Origin: Ascidiimonas sp046199005
GTDB taxonomy: Bacteria; Bacteroidota; Bacteroidia; Flavobacteriales; Flavobacteriaceae
Length of the DNA stretch: 64,000 nucleotides
NCBI GenBank assembly: GCA_046199005.1
Contig: CP176050.1
Location: 186,001-250,000, forward strand
Reading direction: 5' to 3'
Shown here in pieces: positions 25,556 to 35,208 of this stretch (the stretch's first letter is position 1; each line of letters begins with the position of its first letter). The notes below the pieces were generated by a model. That model was not told the origin of the DNA, did not search any database, and worked only from the letters and a program-made list of their open reading frames with translations. Both the position numbers and the translations under genes were made by a program.

Positions 25556-26771
25556 ATAGATCCATATCTTCTGAATACTCGGGGTATAAAAATTTGTTAT
25601 AAGGAAAACGAGTCACGTGAATTTTGCGAACTTCTTCGTACACTTTTTTACGAAAATCTTCAAGGTTTTCTTTATTAAGAGCAGAGATAAACAGCACATT
25701 CTCTCCCATCGTATGCATCCAGGTGCGTTTCCAGTCTTCGAGCGTGAAATGTGATTTTGTTTTTTCGGTTACAAGATCATCTTCTTCGATTTCTTCAGGA
25801 ATATATTGATCTATTTTATTGAAAACCATAATCGTCGGTTTTTCTGCCGATTTAATCTCAGAGAGTATTTGGTTTACAGAATCAATATGCTCTTCAAAAT
25901 TGGGATGCGAAATATCAACTACGTGCAATAAAAGATCTGCTTCTCTTACCTCATCCAGTGTACTTTTAAAAGATTCTACAAGTTGGGTGGGAAGCTTACG
26001 TATAAAACCTACGGTATCGCTTAGCAAAAAAGGTAAATTTCCTATAACTACCTTTCGAACTGTGGTGTCCAGCGTTGCAAAAAGTTTATTTTCGGCAAAT
26101 ACATTACTCTTGCTGATTACGTTCATCAAAGTAGATTTTCCAACATTAGTATAACCTACAAGGGCTACTCTCACCAGCGCGCCCCTGTTACTGCGTTGAG
26201 TTGCCATTTGCCTATCTATCGTTTCCAGTTTCTTCTTTAAAAGAGAAATGCGATCACGAACAATACGGCGGTCGGTTTCTATTTCTGTCTCACCGGGTCC
26301 TCTCATACCTATACCACCTCTTTGCCTTTCAAGGTGTGTCCATAATCCGGTTAATCGAGGCAGCAAGTATTGATACTGTGCTAATTCTACCTGAGTACGC
26401 GCATAGCTGGTTTGAGCGCGCTGCGCAAAAATGTCAAGAATGAGACTGGTTCTGTCCAGGATTTTACAACGAAGTAACTTTTCAATATTATTTTGTTGTG
26501 CAGGGGATAACTCATCATCAAAGACGACGGTTCCAACTTCATGTTCCTTTACGTAATCTTTCACTTCTTCCATTTTTCCGGTGCCAATAAAAGTTTTTGG
26601 ATTAGGAACGTCTATTTTTTGAGTAAATCTTCTTAGAACTTCACCGCCCGCAGTATAAGTAAGAAACTCCAATTCGTCTAAATACTCTTTAACTTTGGCT
26701 TCATCCTGTTCTTTATTGATGACTCCAATGAGTATTACCTTTTCATAGTTTAATGTATTTTTTTCTAGCAT
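25554..26771 (-). CDS. hflX: Ribosome-associated GTPase HflX
   Basis: A GTPase that binds and splits stalled 70S ribosomes. Of 405 residues, the N-terminal HflX domain includes GGIGMRGPGETEIE at about 152-165. The G domain follows with G1 GYTNVGKS (206-213), G3 DTVG (252-255) and G4 NKID (318-321). Length is typical. It is divergent from an EEP-family gene. Confidence 0.95.
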   Translation of the reverse strand: MLEKNTLNYEKVILIGVINKEQDEAKVKEYLDELEFLTYTAGGEVLRRFTQKIDVPNPKTFIGTGKMEEVKDYVKEHEVGTVVFDDELSPAQQNNIEKLLRCKILDRTSLILDIFAQRAQTSYARTQVELAQYQYLLPRLTGLWTHLERQRGGIGMRGPGETEIETDRRIVRDRISLLKKKLETIDRQMATQRSNRGALVRVALVGYTNVGKSTLMNVISKSNVFAENKLFATLDTTVRKVVIGNLPFLLSDTVGFIRKLPTQLVESFKSTLDEVREADLLLHVVDISHPNFEEHIDSVNQILSEIKSAEKPTIMVFNKIDQYIPEEIEEDDLVTEKTKSHFTLEDWKRTWMHTMGENVLFISALNKENLEDFRKKVYEEVRKIHVTRFPYNKFLYPEYSEDMDL

Positions 26772-26788
26772 AAATTACTTTCAAAGTG

Positions 26789-26796
26789 CAAATTTA
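26789..26796 (-). promoter_or_regulatory. -7 element of hflX
   Basis: Perfect TAAATTTG on the minus strand, 18 bases before the hflX ATG. It falls next to one arm of AATTTAC (26791-26797) / GTAAATT (26819-26825), a widely spaced inverted repeat. Confidence 0.4.
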
Positions 26797-26848
26797 CGAA
26801 ATGCTTGCTTGGATTTTAGTAAATTAGACAGATAGAAGACCCTATTAA

Positions 26849-27835
26849 ATGAGTAAAGTGCCTTTTTTTAAACGAACCCGAAAAGATCCCTATACCTATA
26901 CGGTGGCTTTTTACAACCTGGAGAATCTTTTTGATATCAAGGATGACCACCGAACGTTAGATGATGATTTTTTACCTGATTCTGAGAAGCGATGGGATCG
27001 AAAAAAGTACGAAAGCAAGTTATTTAAATTAGGGAAGGCCATCTCAAATGTTGGTTTTGATAAAACCGGAAAACCTCCTTCAATCGTAGGCTTGGCAGAA
27101 GTAGAAAATAAAACGGTTGTAGAGCAGCTGGTAAGATCTAAGCATTTGAAAAATAAAGATTACGGTGTTGTTCATTACGATTCTCCCGATGAAAGAGGAA
27201 TCGATACAGCTTTGATCTATCAAAAAAGAAGCTTTGAAGTAGAAGATTCCAGAACAATTCCCCTGCTTTTGTTTGATGAGTTTGGGCAACGAGATTATAC
27301 AAGAGACATACTTCATGTAACCGGAAAATTAAATGGTGAGCGTATGCATGTCTTGGTAAATCATTGGCCTTCCAGAAGAAGCGGTGCCGATGAGACAAGT
27401 GCAAAGAGAATTGAAGCAGCTCGAACCGTCAGAGAGGTGGTAGAAGGAATCCAGGAGGAAGAAGAGGATCCAGGTATTTTGATCATGGGCGATTTTAATG
27501 ATGAGCCTTACAGTGAAAGCATAAAAGAACATTTGCTAACACCAAAACTAATTAATCCTATGGAAAGACTGTTAGGTCAGGACAGAGGGAGTCTTAACCA
27601 TAGACGGCAATGGAATTTGTTTGACCAGATAATTTTATCACACAATTTTTTGAAAATGGAAAGAGGAACGCATCATTTTGCGCATGTCGATATTTTTGAC
27701 AAAAGATTCCTTGCTGAATGGGATGGCAGATATAAAGGAAATCCTTTTAGAACGTATGTAGGCAGAAAATACCTGGGCGGATACAGTGATCACTTTCCGG
27801 TATATGTACAACTCAAGTATACCAATCCGCATTGA
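26849..27835 (+). CDS. Endonuclease/exonuclease/phosphatase family protein
   Basis: A 328-residue EEP-fold phosphodiesterase or phosphatase. Motifs in order are YNLENLFD near residue 23, LAEVENK near 82 with the metal-binding Glu, NHWPSRRSG, GDFNDEP (Asp and Asn) and SDHFPV near the C-terminus with the catalytic Asp-His. No signal peptide is evident, so it is probably cytoplasmic. The substrate (nucleic acid or phospholipid) is not determinable. Confidence 0.88.
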   Translation: MSKVPFFKRTRKDPYTYTVAFYNLENLFDIKDDHRTLDDDFLPDSEKRWDRKKYESKLFKLGKAISNVGFDKTGKPPSIVGLAEVENKTVVEQLVRSKHLKNKDYGVVHYDSPDERGIDTALIYQKRSFEVEDSRTIPLLLFDEFGQRDYTRDILHVTGKLNGERMHVLVNHWPSRRSGADETSAKRIEAARTVREVVEGIQEEEEDPGILIMGDFNDEPYSESIKEHLLTPKLINPMERLLGQDRGSLNHRRQWNLFDQIILSHNFLKMERGTHHFAHVDIFDKRFLAEWDGRYKGNPFRTYVGRKYLGGYSDHFPVYVQLKYTNPH

Positions 27836-27959
27836 ACAAGATTCCTTTACGGGAAAACCATAACTTCAAACTTTTTTCTTTAACAGTTGACAAGTCTTTT
27901 TATTTAAAGATTAAACAGTATTGTTAATAAAGTGCGTTTCGTCGAATAAAATCGCTCTA

Positions 27960-27996
27960 TTGTCTAAATTTTTGGTTTTTTTTAACATATTTGTTA
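27960..27996 (+). promoter_or_regulatory. Possible promoter and dyad of the M4 metalloprotease gene
   Basis: TTG (27960-27962), a 23-base spacer and CATATTTG (27986-27993, one mismatch to TAnnTTTG). A palindrome TAACA-TATT-TGTTA (27983-27996) covers the -7. The 202-base gap before the gene shows nothing else clear. Confidence 0.4.
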
Positions 27997-28037
27997 GAAA
28001 CCAACTAAAGAATCCCTTCAACTTTTAAACACTTTAC

Positions 28038-31000
28038 ATGAAGAAAAATTTACTCAAAAGTACTTTTTTACTGGCCTTTGGATGTTCACTCATGCTAAAT
28101 GCACAGAAAACCGATCAGATCTCCAGCAGAATGACAGATGATAACGGACATCCTAAACTGGTAGTCTTTCAAAAATCTGCCTCTTATTCACTTAATGCAC
28201 CTATGAAAGTTTTTAGAGAACAATTAAAGCTTTCAGATAATGACAGTTACGCAAGACTTCGATCTGAAGTAGATAGAATAGGATTTACGCATGAAAAGTA
28301 TCAACAGTTCTATAAAGGCCTTAAAGTAGAATTTGCTACCTATAGCCTACATGCGAAAAATGGTAAAGTAACTTCTATTTCGGGAGAATATTATGAAGTG
28401 ACAGATATACTAACTACTCCCAAATTATCAAATCAGGAGGCATTTGCAAGGGCGCTTAGCCATGTAGGAGCCAAAAATTATTTATGGGAATATCCCGGTG
28501 CCGCAAAAGAAATGGACAACTACCAAAAACCGAAAGGCGAGCTGGTAGTGCTTCCGCTTTTTGATCAGCAATCAAGAGGGAATATCTATAAATTAGCCTA
28601 TAAGTTTGATATCTATGCAACCAATCCGGTGAGCAGAGGAGACCTTTATATAGACGCAATCACAGGAGAAGCACTTTTTTACAATGCAATTATTAAGCAT
28701 GCAACCACGTTTGGTCACATAGGTGAAGTTTCAAATGCAGAACTAAAATCAGCGAAAGAGACTTTGGGAATGATGGTTTCCGGATCAGCGGAAACGCGTT
28801 ATAGTGGTACGAGAACTATTGAAACTTCCTTGAATGGATCAAATTATACGCTTAATGATACCTCCAGAAAAGTATATACGAGAGATGCTTTGAATCAGGC
28901 TCCCGGAAGCACTTATCCTTATATTAATAATTATGCAGAGTTTACCGATAATGACAATAACTGGACTACTGCAGAGCATAGTGTAAATAAAGATAATGCG
29001 GCACTCGATGCGCACTGGGGCGCTATGATGACTTATGATTACTGGACAAGTATTCATGGTAGAAACAGCTATGATAATTCAGGTGCACAAATCAGAAGTT
29101 ATGTACACGTAGATAATAACTACGATAATGCTTTCTGGAATGGATCTGTTATGTCTTATGGGGATGGAAGCTCTAATGGTAGTGAAGGAAATGGTAATTT
29201 TGACGCCTTGACCAGTATCGATGTGGCAGCTCATGAAATAGGTCATGCGGTTTGCACTTTTACAGCAAATCTTGCTTATCAGAGAGAATCAGGAGCACTT
29301 AATGAAGGTTTTTCAGATATATGGGGAGCGGCGGTTGAGCATTTTGCCAAGGGCAACGGGAGTGATACAGCGCCTTCAGCCGAAGTTTGGCTAATAGGTG
29401 ATGAGATAGACCGAAGAACAGGTTCTTCTGCCTTACGCTCAATGAGCGATCCGAAATCAAAGGGACAGCCGGATACTTATGGTGGCACATATTGGATAAA
29501 CCCTAATTGTGGTACACCTACGCGTTTTAATGATTATTGTGGAGTCCATACGAATTCGGGCTTATTAAATTACTGGTTTTACTTATTATCTGCAGGTGGT
29601 TCGGGAACCAATGACATCGGAAGCAATTATACAGTCTCGGCAATTGGAATTTCAAAGGCAGCTGCCATTGCGTACCGATTAGAAAGTGTGTATCTGTCTG
29701 CAAACTCAACACATGCAGATGCACGTTCTTTTGGAATTCAGGCAGCTATTGATTTATATGGAGCCGGTTCAGCCGAAGAAATTGCCGTTACAGATGCGTG
29801 GTACGCAGTCGGGGTTGGTTCTTCATATGGAGGTGGAGGTACTACCAGCTATTGTTCTTCCCAAGGCAATAATGTAGGAGATGAATATATAAATATAGTA
29901 CAGCTAGGAACTATTAATAATACTTCTGGTTCTAATGGTGGATATGCAGACTTTACTGCTTTAAGCACCAATCTTTCTAAAGGAGTGCAAGCTACGATTA
30001 CGATAACACCTACATGGACAGGTACGGTTTATGCAGAAGGTTATGCAGTTTGGATAGATTACAATCAGGATAATGATTTTGATGATGCCGGAGAACTTGT
30101 TTACAGCAGAGCTGCAACTACAGCAACACCAGTTTCGGGAAGCTTCACTGTACCAACAACTGCAACGGACGGAGCTACGAGAATGCGGGTTTCTATGAAA
30201 TACAATGGTATTCCAACCTCCTGTGAAACGTTTACCTATGGTGAGGTAGAAGATTATACGGTAACTATTGGCGGAAGCGGTGCAGATACCGAAGCACCTT
30301 CTGCGCCTGCAAATCTGATAGCTACCAATGTTACCGAAACCACGCTGGATCTTAGCTGGGATGCAGCGACCGATAATGTAGGTGTTACTGAATATGATGT
30401 GTATCAAGGAACTACTTTATTAGGATCTACTTCCAACACATCCACTGGTATTACCGGATTGACAGCGGCAACAAACTACACTTTTTCAGTGAAGGCAAAG
30501 GATGCAGCAGGAAACGAGTCGGCTTCCAGTAATGAAGTCTCTGTGACTACAGATACAGGATCAACTGCAGATACCGAAGCTCCCACAGCTCCTACAGGAT
30601 TAGCGGCTTCAAATGTTACCCAAACTACATTAGATCTTTCCTGGAATGCAGCATCAGATAATGTTGGAGTTACTGAATATGATGTGTATCAAGGGTCAAG
30701 TCTGATAGGAACTACTAGTGGAACTTCTACAGGAATAACAGGTCTTACAGCTTCTACTACCTATAGTTTCTCTGTAAGAGCCAAAGATGCAGCAGCAAAT
30801 GTTTCTCCTTCCAGCAACGTAGTTACGGTTACCACCCAGTCCGGAAGCGGGGGCGGACCAGTTAGTGATGTATTGCATCAAGGATTTTTCGAAACCGGTC
30901 TTGATGGGTGGATCGATGGTGGTTCAGACTGTTACCGCTATTCAGGTTCTTTTTCGTATGAAGGGAATAGTTCTATGCGGTTAAGAGACAATTCAGGCGT

Positions 31001-31625
31001 CGCTTCATCTATGACGTTAGGTTCTTTTGATGTTTCTTCTTATGATGAAATTGACATTGAGTTTTATTTCTATGCAAATAGCATGGAGAATGGTGAAGAC
31101 TTCTGGGTGCGCTTCTACGATGGCTCTTCCTGGAATACCGTAGCAGCCTATGCCAGCGGAAGTAATTTTAATAATGGAACGTTCTATACAGCCACGGTGA
31201 CCATTAGCAAAACGAATTATAATTTCCCTGCCAATGCACAGTTCCGGTTTCAATGTGATGCAAGCGCTAATGCAGATCAGGTATATATAGATCAAATTAC
31301 GATTACTGCCAGAAGCGGTGGCGCAGGTGTAAGCACATTCGATGCTATTGCATTAGGCGGAGGAGTGCAAACTTTTGCAGGTAACAGCGATTTAGAGATC
31401 GATGGGTTTATCGTATATCCTAATCCGGTAGTTAACACGCTTTTGCTGCAACGTACAGATGATTCCGAAGCGAGTTATAGTATCACCAACCTGATAGGTC
31501 AAACCATACTTCAGGGAACACTTTTAAACAATCAAATAAACGTTTCTTCTCTGGCAAAAGGAGTATATCTTATTTCGGTAAGTGATGAAGAAGAAACCAC
31601 GATCAAAAAATTCATTAAACAATAA
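28038..31625 (+). CDS. Secreted M4 (thermolysin-like) metalloprotease with GEVED, two Fn3 domains and T9SS sorting domain
   Basis: A 1195-residue multidomain exoenzyme. Order: signal peptide ending LNAQ; FTP/PepSY-type propeptide (to about 220); M4 catalytic domain with HEIGH at 399-403 and third zinc ligand Glu423 in NEGFSD; a GEVED-type domain (about 640-745, WIDYNQDNDFDD); two fibronectin III domains (about 750-840 and 845-935) nearly identical at places; a jelly-roll/MAM-like domain (about 945-1090); and a C-terminal type IX sorting domain beginning VYPNPVVN and ending TIKKFIKQ. Export is through Sec then T9SS to the surface or medium. Likely role: degradation of external protein. Confidence 0.95.
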   Translation: MKKNLLKSTFLLAFGCSLMLNAQKTDQISSRMTDDNGHPKLVVFQKSASYSLNAPMKVFREQLKLSDNDSYARLRSEVDRIGFTHEKYQQFYKGLKVEFATYSLHAKNGKVTSISGEYYEVTDILTTPKLSNQEAFARALSHVGAKNYLWEYPGAAKEMDNYQKPKGELVVLPLFDQQSRGNIYKLAYKFDIYATNPVSRGDLYIDAITGEALFYNAIIKHATTFGHIGEVSNAELKSAKETLGMMVSGSAETRYSGTRTIETSLNGSNYTLNDTSRKVYTRDALNQAPGSTYPYINNYAEFTDNDNNWTTAEHSVNKDNAALDAHWGAMMTYDYWTSIHGRNSYDNSGAQIRSYVHVDNNYDNAFWNGSVMSYGDGSSNGSEGNGNFDALTSIDVAAHEIGHAVCTFTANLAYQRESGALNEGFSDIWGAAVEHFAKGNGSDTAPSAEVWLIGDEIDRRTGSSALRSMSDPKSKGQPDTYGGTYWINPNCGTPTRFNDYCGVHTNSGLLNYWFYLLSAGGSGTNDIGSNYTVSAIGISKAAAIAYRLESVYLSANSTHADARSFGIQAAIDLYGAGSAEEIAVTDAWYAVGVGSSYGGGGTTSYCSSQGNNVGDEYINIVQLGTINNTSGSNGGYADFTALSTNLSKGVQATITITPTWTGTVYAEGYAVWIDYNQDNDFDDAGELVYSRAATTATPVSGSFTVPTTATDGATRMRVSMKYNGIPTSCETFTYGEVEDYTVTIGGSGADTEAPSAPANLIATNVTETTLDLSWDAATDNVGVTEYDVYQGTTLLGSTSNTSTGITGLTAATNYTFSVKAKDAAGNESASSNEVSVTTDTGSTADTEAPTAPTGLAASNVTQTTLDLSWNAASDNVGVTEYDVYQGSSLIGTTSGTSTGITGLTASTTYSFSVRAKDAAANVSPSSNVVTVTTQSGSGGGPVSDVLHQGFFETGLDGWIDGGSDCYRYSGSFSYEGNSSMRLRDNSGVASSMTLGSFDVSSYDEIDIEFYFYANSMENGEDFWVRFYDGSSWNTVAAYASGSNFNNGTFYTATVTISKTNYNFPANAQFRFQCDASANADQVYIDQITITARSGGAGVSTFDAIALGGGVQTFAGNSDLEIDGFIVYPNPVVNTLLLQRTDDSEASYSITNLIGQTILQGTLLNNQINVSSLAKGVYLISVSDEEETTIKKFIKQ
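30384..30694 (+). repeat. Internal duplication of fibronectin III units, marked by an exact 26-base repeat
   Basis: The same 26 bases encoding VTEYDVYQG occur at 30384-30409 and 30669-30694, 285 bases (95 codons) apart in frame. Flanking sequence of each unit is similar but diverged, so this is an older tandem domain duplication with a conserved or gene-converted patch. Confidence 0.75.
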
Positions 31626-31647
31626 ATTCCACAAACCAAACCTTGAG

Positions 31648-31677
31648 AAAGCCGGGCTGAAAGGTCCGGTTTTTTTA
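31648..31677 (+). terminator. Terminator after the M4 protease gene
   Basis: AAAGCCGG (31648-31655) pairs with CCGGTTTT (31666-31673), with one G-T pair and a 10-base loop, running into T residues. It overlaps the 3' end of the convergent exonuclease gene. Confidence 0.6.
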
Positions 31678-32388
31678 TACACTTAAAATATCTTCCGGTT
31701 CTAATAAGGGTTTTCCCTGCAGGCGTAAGAAAATCTGAGCAACAGCTACCGTGTCCCGTTCGCAATATTCGATGATACGATCGATATCGTTATCAATGTA
31801 ATATACATCCCTTACCTGACTCCCGTCTATGTCACCTTTTGGAGATGGTATTCCTAATATATTTGTAAGCAATTTAAGTGAAGTATAATGCTTGTAATCA
31901 CCAAACTTCCAGAGCTCCATGGTGTCAAGATGCGGTATTTCCCATGGTTTTTTTCCAAAAAGATTTAGTTTAGTAGGTAAGCTAATATTGTGAATGATCA
32001 TGCGTCTGGCGATATATGGAAAATCGAATTCCTTGCCATTGTGCGCGCATAAGAGATGTGCCGGTCTGTTAAAGTGTGTTTCCATCATAGACTTAAACTC
32101 CTTTAATAGCTTTATTTCATCCCCATGAAAAGTGGTAACCCTAAAGTTTTGGGTGCTACCCTTTGTAACAAAGTAACCTGCAGAGATACATATAATTTTA
32201 CCAAATTCTGCCCAGATCCCGGCTCTATCATAAAATGCCTCTGCACTGTATTCATCTTTTCGCTGGTATTTAGACTTCGTTTCCCATAGCTCTTTATGAA
32301 CGTCGTCTAGTTCTGCAAAATCCATGTGCTGCGGAACGGTTTCTATATCAAGAAACAAAATGTTTTCAAGATTTACTTTATTGATCAT
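31675..32388 (-). CDS. PolB-like 3'-5' exonuclease
   Basis: A 237-residue DEDDy exonuclease related to the proofreading domain of family B polymerases. Exo I is FLDIETVP with Asp and Glu near residues 14-16. Exo II is HNGKEFDFPYI near 116. Exo III is EYCERDTVAVAQ near 208, with the expected Tyr-x3-Asp spacing supplied by Y-C-E-R-D. There is no polymerase domain. It overlaps the upstream serine hydrolase gene by 11 bases, so the two are co-transcribed. DNA or RNA trimming is the likely role. Confidence 0.9.
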   Translation of the reverse strand: MINKVNLENILFLDIETVPQHMDFAELDDVHKELWETKSKYQRKDEYSAEAFYDRAGIWAEFGKIICISAGYFVTKGSTQNFRVTTFHGDEIKLLKEFKSMMETHFNRPAHLLCAHNGKEFDFPYIARRMIIHNISLPTKLNLFGKKPWEIPHLDTMELWKFGDYKHYTSLKLLTNILGIPSPKGDIDGSQVRDVYYIDNDIDRIIEYCERDTVAVAQIFLRLQGKPLLEPEDILSV

Positions 32389-33544
32389 ATAAACCAGTCA
32401 TTTTATAGGCTTCCTCTATGTATGTATAAATATCTTCGGTGAAATTTGTGTTGGGGCGATAATCTTCTGTGCGTCGATGTCCTAACCGTACGATGATCAT
32501 ATTATCTTCTGGTTGTACTATCACATATTGCCCCAGATGCCCGCGCATCATAAAAAACTGACGGTCTAAATGGTATGGTAGCCACCAGCTGTATCCATAG
32601 GCGGGAGTCTCTTTAAATCTGGGAGCAACAGACATCTTTACAAATGCGGTATCTAAGATCTGTTTTCCATTCCAATTTCCCAGATCTTTGTATAATTTTC
32701 CCATGCGAGCAAAATCGCGAGCATTGCTTCCAATACAGCAATATGCTTTTTCTACTCCATTTTCTTCACTATCCAATTGCCAGACGGCATCATTTTCGGC
32801 ACCCATTGGTTGCCAGAATTCTTCAGATAAATAATGAGCCAGCTTTTTCCCGGATGCTTTTGCCACCACCATTCCCAGCAATTGTGTGCTTCCGCTTAAA
32901 TATTTAAATTCTTTACCGGGTTCCTCCACAATATCGAGGTTGAGTAAAACTTCATCCAATTCATCATCAAAATAAGCTCTGGTGGTTATCGAAAAAGGAC
33001 TGTAATACGCTTCATCCCAATCAAGGCCGCTAGACATGGTAGCAAGGTCTCCTACGGTAACTTTTCTTCCTAATTTCGTATCATATTCCGGAAAAAAATC
33101 AGTTAAGGGCTGGTCTACACCTTTGATATATCCGTCTTTTATGGCCTTGCCCATAAGAGCTGCAACAATGCTTTTGGCCATAGAGAAGGAATTACTTTTA
33201 GAATCTTTGGTATAATTTTCTTTATAATCTTCAAACCAGATACTGTCATTCTTAATGATCAAAAAAGCAACTGTACCGTTTTTCTCATGAAGCTCATTGA
33301 GCGGCCGGGTAGAAGCTACAGAATTGTAGCGTTTATGAATGGGCCACGATTGCGGCGTATCTGATTTCTTAATGACCCTTGTATCAAAAACCTTGTAATC
33401 ATCTAAATATGCCGTTTTATGACCTTGCCCGTAAATGGTTCGTGCAGCTTTAAAGATATAGTCGTAGTCAAAAATATAGGTGATTGCTATCAAGAGAACG
33501 ACCAAAATTATAAGCCATTTGAGGAAAGATTTGATAAAACGCAT
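32378..33544 (-). CDS. Membrane-anchored serine hydrolase, class C beta-lactamase family
   Basis: A 388-residue protein with an N-terminal membrane anchor (about 8-26) and a beta-lactamase-like domain. The SxxK motif SMAK lies in FSMAKSIVAALMG. The MSSGLDWDEAYYS segment and YLSGSTQLLG follow as in the paralogue at 18883-20226. RGHLGQYVIV and MIIVRLGH match the C-terminal strands. Periplasmic; substrate unknown. Downstream it is translationally coupled to the exonuclease gene. Confidence 0.88.
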   Translation of the reverse strand: MRFIKSFLKWLIILVVLLIAITYIFDYDYIFKAARTIYGQGHKTAYLDDYKVFDTRVIKKSDTPQSWPIHKRYNSVASTRPLNELHEKNGTVAFLIIKNDSIWFEDYKENYTKDSKSNSFSMAKSIVAALMGKAIKDGYIKGVDQPLTDFFPEYDTKLGRKVTVGDLATMSSGLDWDEAYYSPFSITTRAYFDDELDEVLLNLDIVEEPGKEFKYLSGSTQLLGMVVAKASGKKLAHYLSEEFWQPMGAENDAVWQLDSEENGVEKAYCCIGSNARDFARMGKLYKDLGNWNGKQILDTAFVKMSVAPRFKETPAYGYSWWLPYHLDRQFFMMRGHLGQYVIVQPEDNMIIVRLGHRRTEDYRPNTNFTEDIYTYIEEAYKMTGLYDQ

Positions 33545-33586
33545 TTTATAAGATTTTACGTACGAATATAGATTATTTTAGGAATT

Positions 33587-34060
33587 CTAAAAAAGGGATT
33601 GCTGCGGAGACGGATTTTCGTGCTCCAGCAACCATTTTTTGCGCCATATTCCTCCGGCATATCCAGTTAAAGAACCATCGCTCCCAATTACTCTATGACA
33701 TGGTATTATAATCCAAAGCGGATTTCTGCCGTTAGCAGCTGCTACTGCTCTTATGGCTCTTTCATCACCCAACTTTCTGGAGAGCTCCAGATAGGAAACT
33801 GTAGATCCGAATGGAATTTCTTGCAGTACTTTCCAGACCCTCATTTGAAAATCCGTACCTTGTGGTTGAAGTAAGAGATCAAATTGTTTTCTTTCTCCAT
33901 TAAAATATTCATTTAACTGGTACACAGCATCTTCCAGTTCTAGAGGAATTATTTCGGTAATTTTTTCTTTCGTATCTAATACAGAAACAGCGCTCAATCC
34001 TTTTTCATTTCCTTCGACACTTGCAATACCCAAAGGAGTTTGAATATATGCTTTTTCCAT
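33587..34060 (-). CDS. ogt: Methylated-DNA--protein-cysteine methyltransferase
   Basis: Suicide repair protein removing O6-alkyl groups from guanine. The 157 residues end with the catalytic motif IPCHRVIG, acceptor Cys121, after the DNA-binding helix with Arg in AIRAVAAANGRNP. There is no Ada-type N-terminal domain. Its start codon shares one base with the stop of the upstream CBS protein gene, so it is in that operon. Confidence 0.95.
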   Translation of the reverse strand: MEKAYIQTPLGIASVEGNEKGLSAVSVLDTKEKITEIIPLELEDAVYQLNEYFNGERKQFDLLLQPQGTDFQMRVWKVLQEIPFGSTVSYLELSRKLGDERAIRAVAAANGRNPLWIIIPCHRVIGSDGSLTGYAGGIWRKKWLLEHENPSPQQSLF

Positions 34061-35160
34061 TATTCTTTTTTATTTGCGTCTTCCTGTGCAGTATTTTCCT
34101 GTGTTTTGATCATTCCAAGTCTTTCGGCACGCATTTGCCAATTACGTCTTGCTAATAATTGCAAGTCTTCTACGTGATCACTTTCATCGACAATCTCTAA
34201 CCCCAGTAAAGTTTCAATAATATCCTCCATGGTAACCAATCCGCTCACGGAACCAAATTCGTCTACTACAAGTGCAATATGGTCTTTATTAGAAATAAAA
34301 GTCTCAAAAAGATCAGGGATAGGGGTAGATCTCTTGGTAATTAAAATATCTCTTTTGATACTTGACATTGCAGAAGAGCCTTTGCCATTTATAATTTCTT
34401 CCAGTAACTGATCTTTTAATACAAACCCCGTGATATTATCTTCCTTTCCTTCAAAAATGGGAATTCTTGAAAACCGAAGTTGCGGATTTGCCTTAAAAAA
34501 ATCTTCGATTGGCGTACTGCCCTTTTCTATTTTCATAACGGTTCTTGGGGTCATTACGTCTTTGGCCTGAACTTCTTTAAATTTTAACAGGTTTTTGATC
34601 ACCTTACTTTCAGACTCTTCAAAAACACCCTCTTCCTGAGCAATTTCTGTCATGGCAGTAAAATCTTCTCGGCTAAATACAGAACCATGGGCGCTTTTTC
34701 CTCCAATTAATTTTGTTGTAAGTTGAAGCAGCCATAGAATGCCAGTGTACTTCAAAGGAAAAATAATCATCTCAAGAGCGGTAGCAGCAAATCCTGATAA
34801 TTGTTTCCAATAGGTGGCGCCAATCGTTTTTGGAATTATCTCAGAAACCACCAGTATCAGTATAGTCATAACAGCAGATACAATTCCCACAACATTATTA
34901 CCCGTACCGAACGCCTGTTCAGCAGTTGCTCCCACACCAATGGCACCTACCGTATGTGCGATTGTATTAAGGGTTAAGATAGCAATTAAAGGTTTGTCTA
35001 TATCGTTCTTTAAACTCTCTAATTTTTCTCCTGTCTTTTTACCCTCTTGCTTTTTCACATTGATAAATGTGGGTGTAATACTCAATAGAACTGCTTCTAA
35101 TATAGAGCATAGAAAGGAGACTAGAATAGATAAAATTGCAAATGAAAGAAGGCCTGCCAT
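34060..35160 (-). CDS. CNNM/hemolysin C-like membrane protein with CBS domains
   Basis: A 366-residue protein with an N-terminal DUF21/CNNM membrane domain of four helices (about 5-25, 60-80, 88-110, 125-150), followed by two CBS domains (about 200-320) that usually bind adenine nucleotides. The motif DVMTPRTVM marks the first CBS. The usual C-terminal CorC_HlyC domain is missing or very short after residue 330. The family is linked to Mg2+ or Co2+ export. Confidence 0.88.
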   Translation of the reverse strand: MAGLLSFAILSILVSFLCSILEAVLLSITPTFINVKKQEGKKTGEKLESLKNDIDKPLIAILTLNTIAHTVGAIGVGATAEQAFGTGNNVVGIVSAVMTILILVVSEIIPKTIGATYWKQLSGFAATALEMIIFPLKYTGILWLLQLTTKLIGGKSAHGSVFSREDFTAMTEIAQEEGVFEESESKVIKNLLKFKEVQAKDVMTPRTVMKIEKGSTPIEDFFKANPQLRFSRIPIFEGKEDNITGFVLKDQLLEEIINGKGSSAMSSIKRDILITKRSTPIPDLFETFISNKDHIALVVDEFGSVSGLVTMEDIIETLLGLEIVDESDHVEDLQLLARRNWQMRAERLGMIKTQENTAQEDANKKE

Positions 35161-35208
35161 GTAGTTGTTGTCTTAAGTTTCTAAGTTAACAATAATTAAT
35201 TTATTTGA

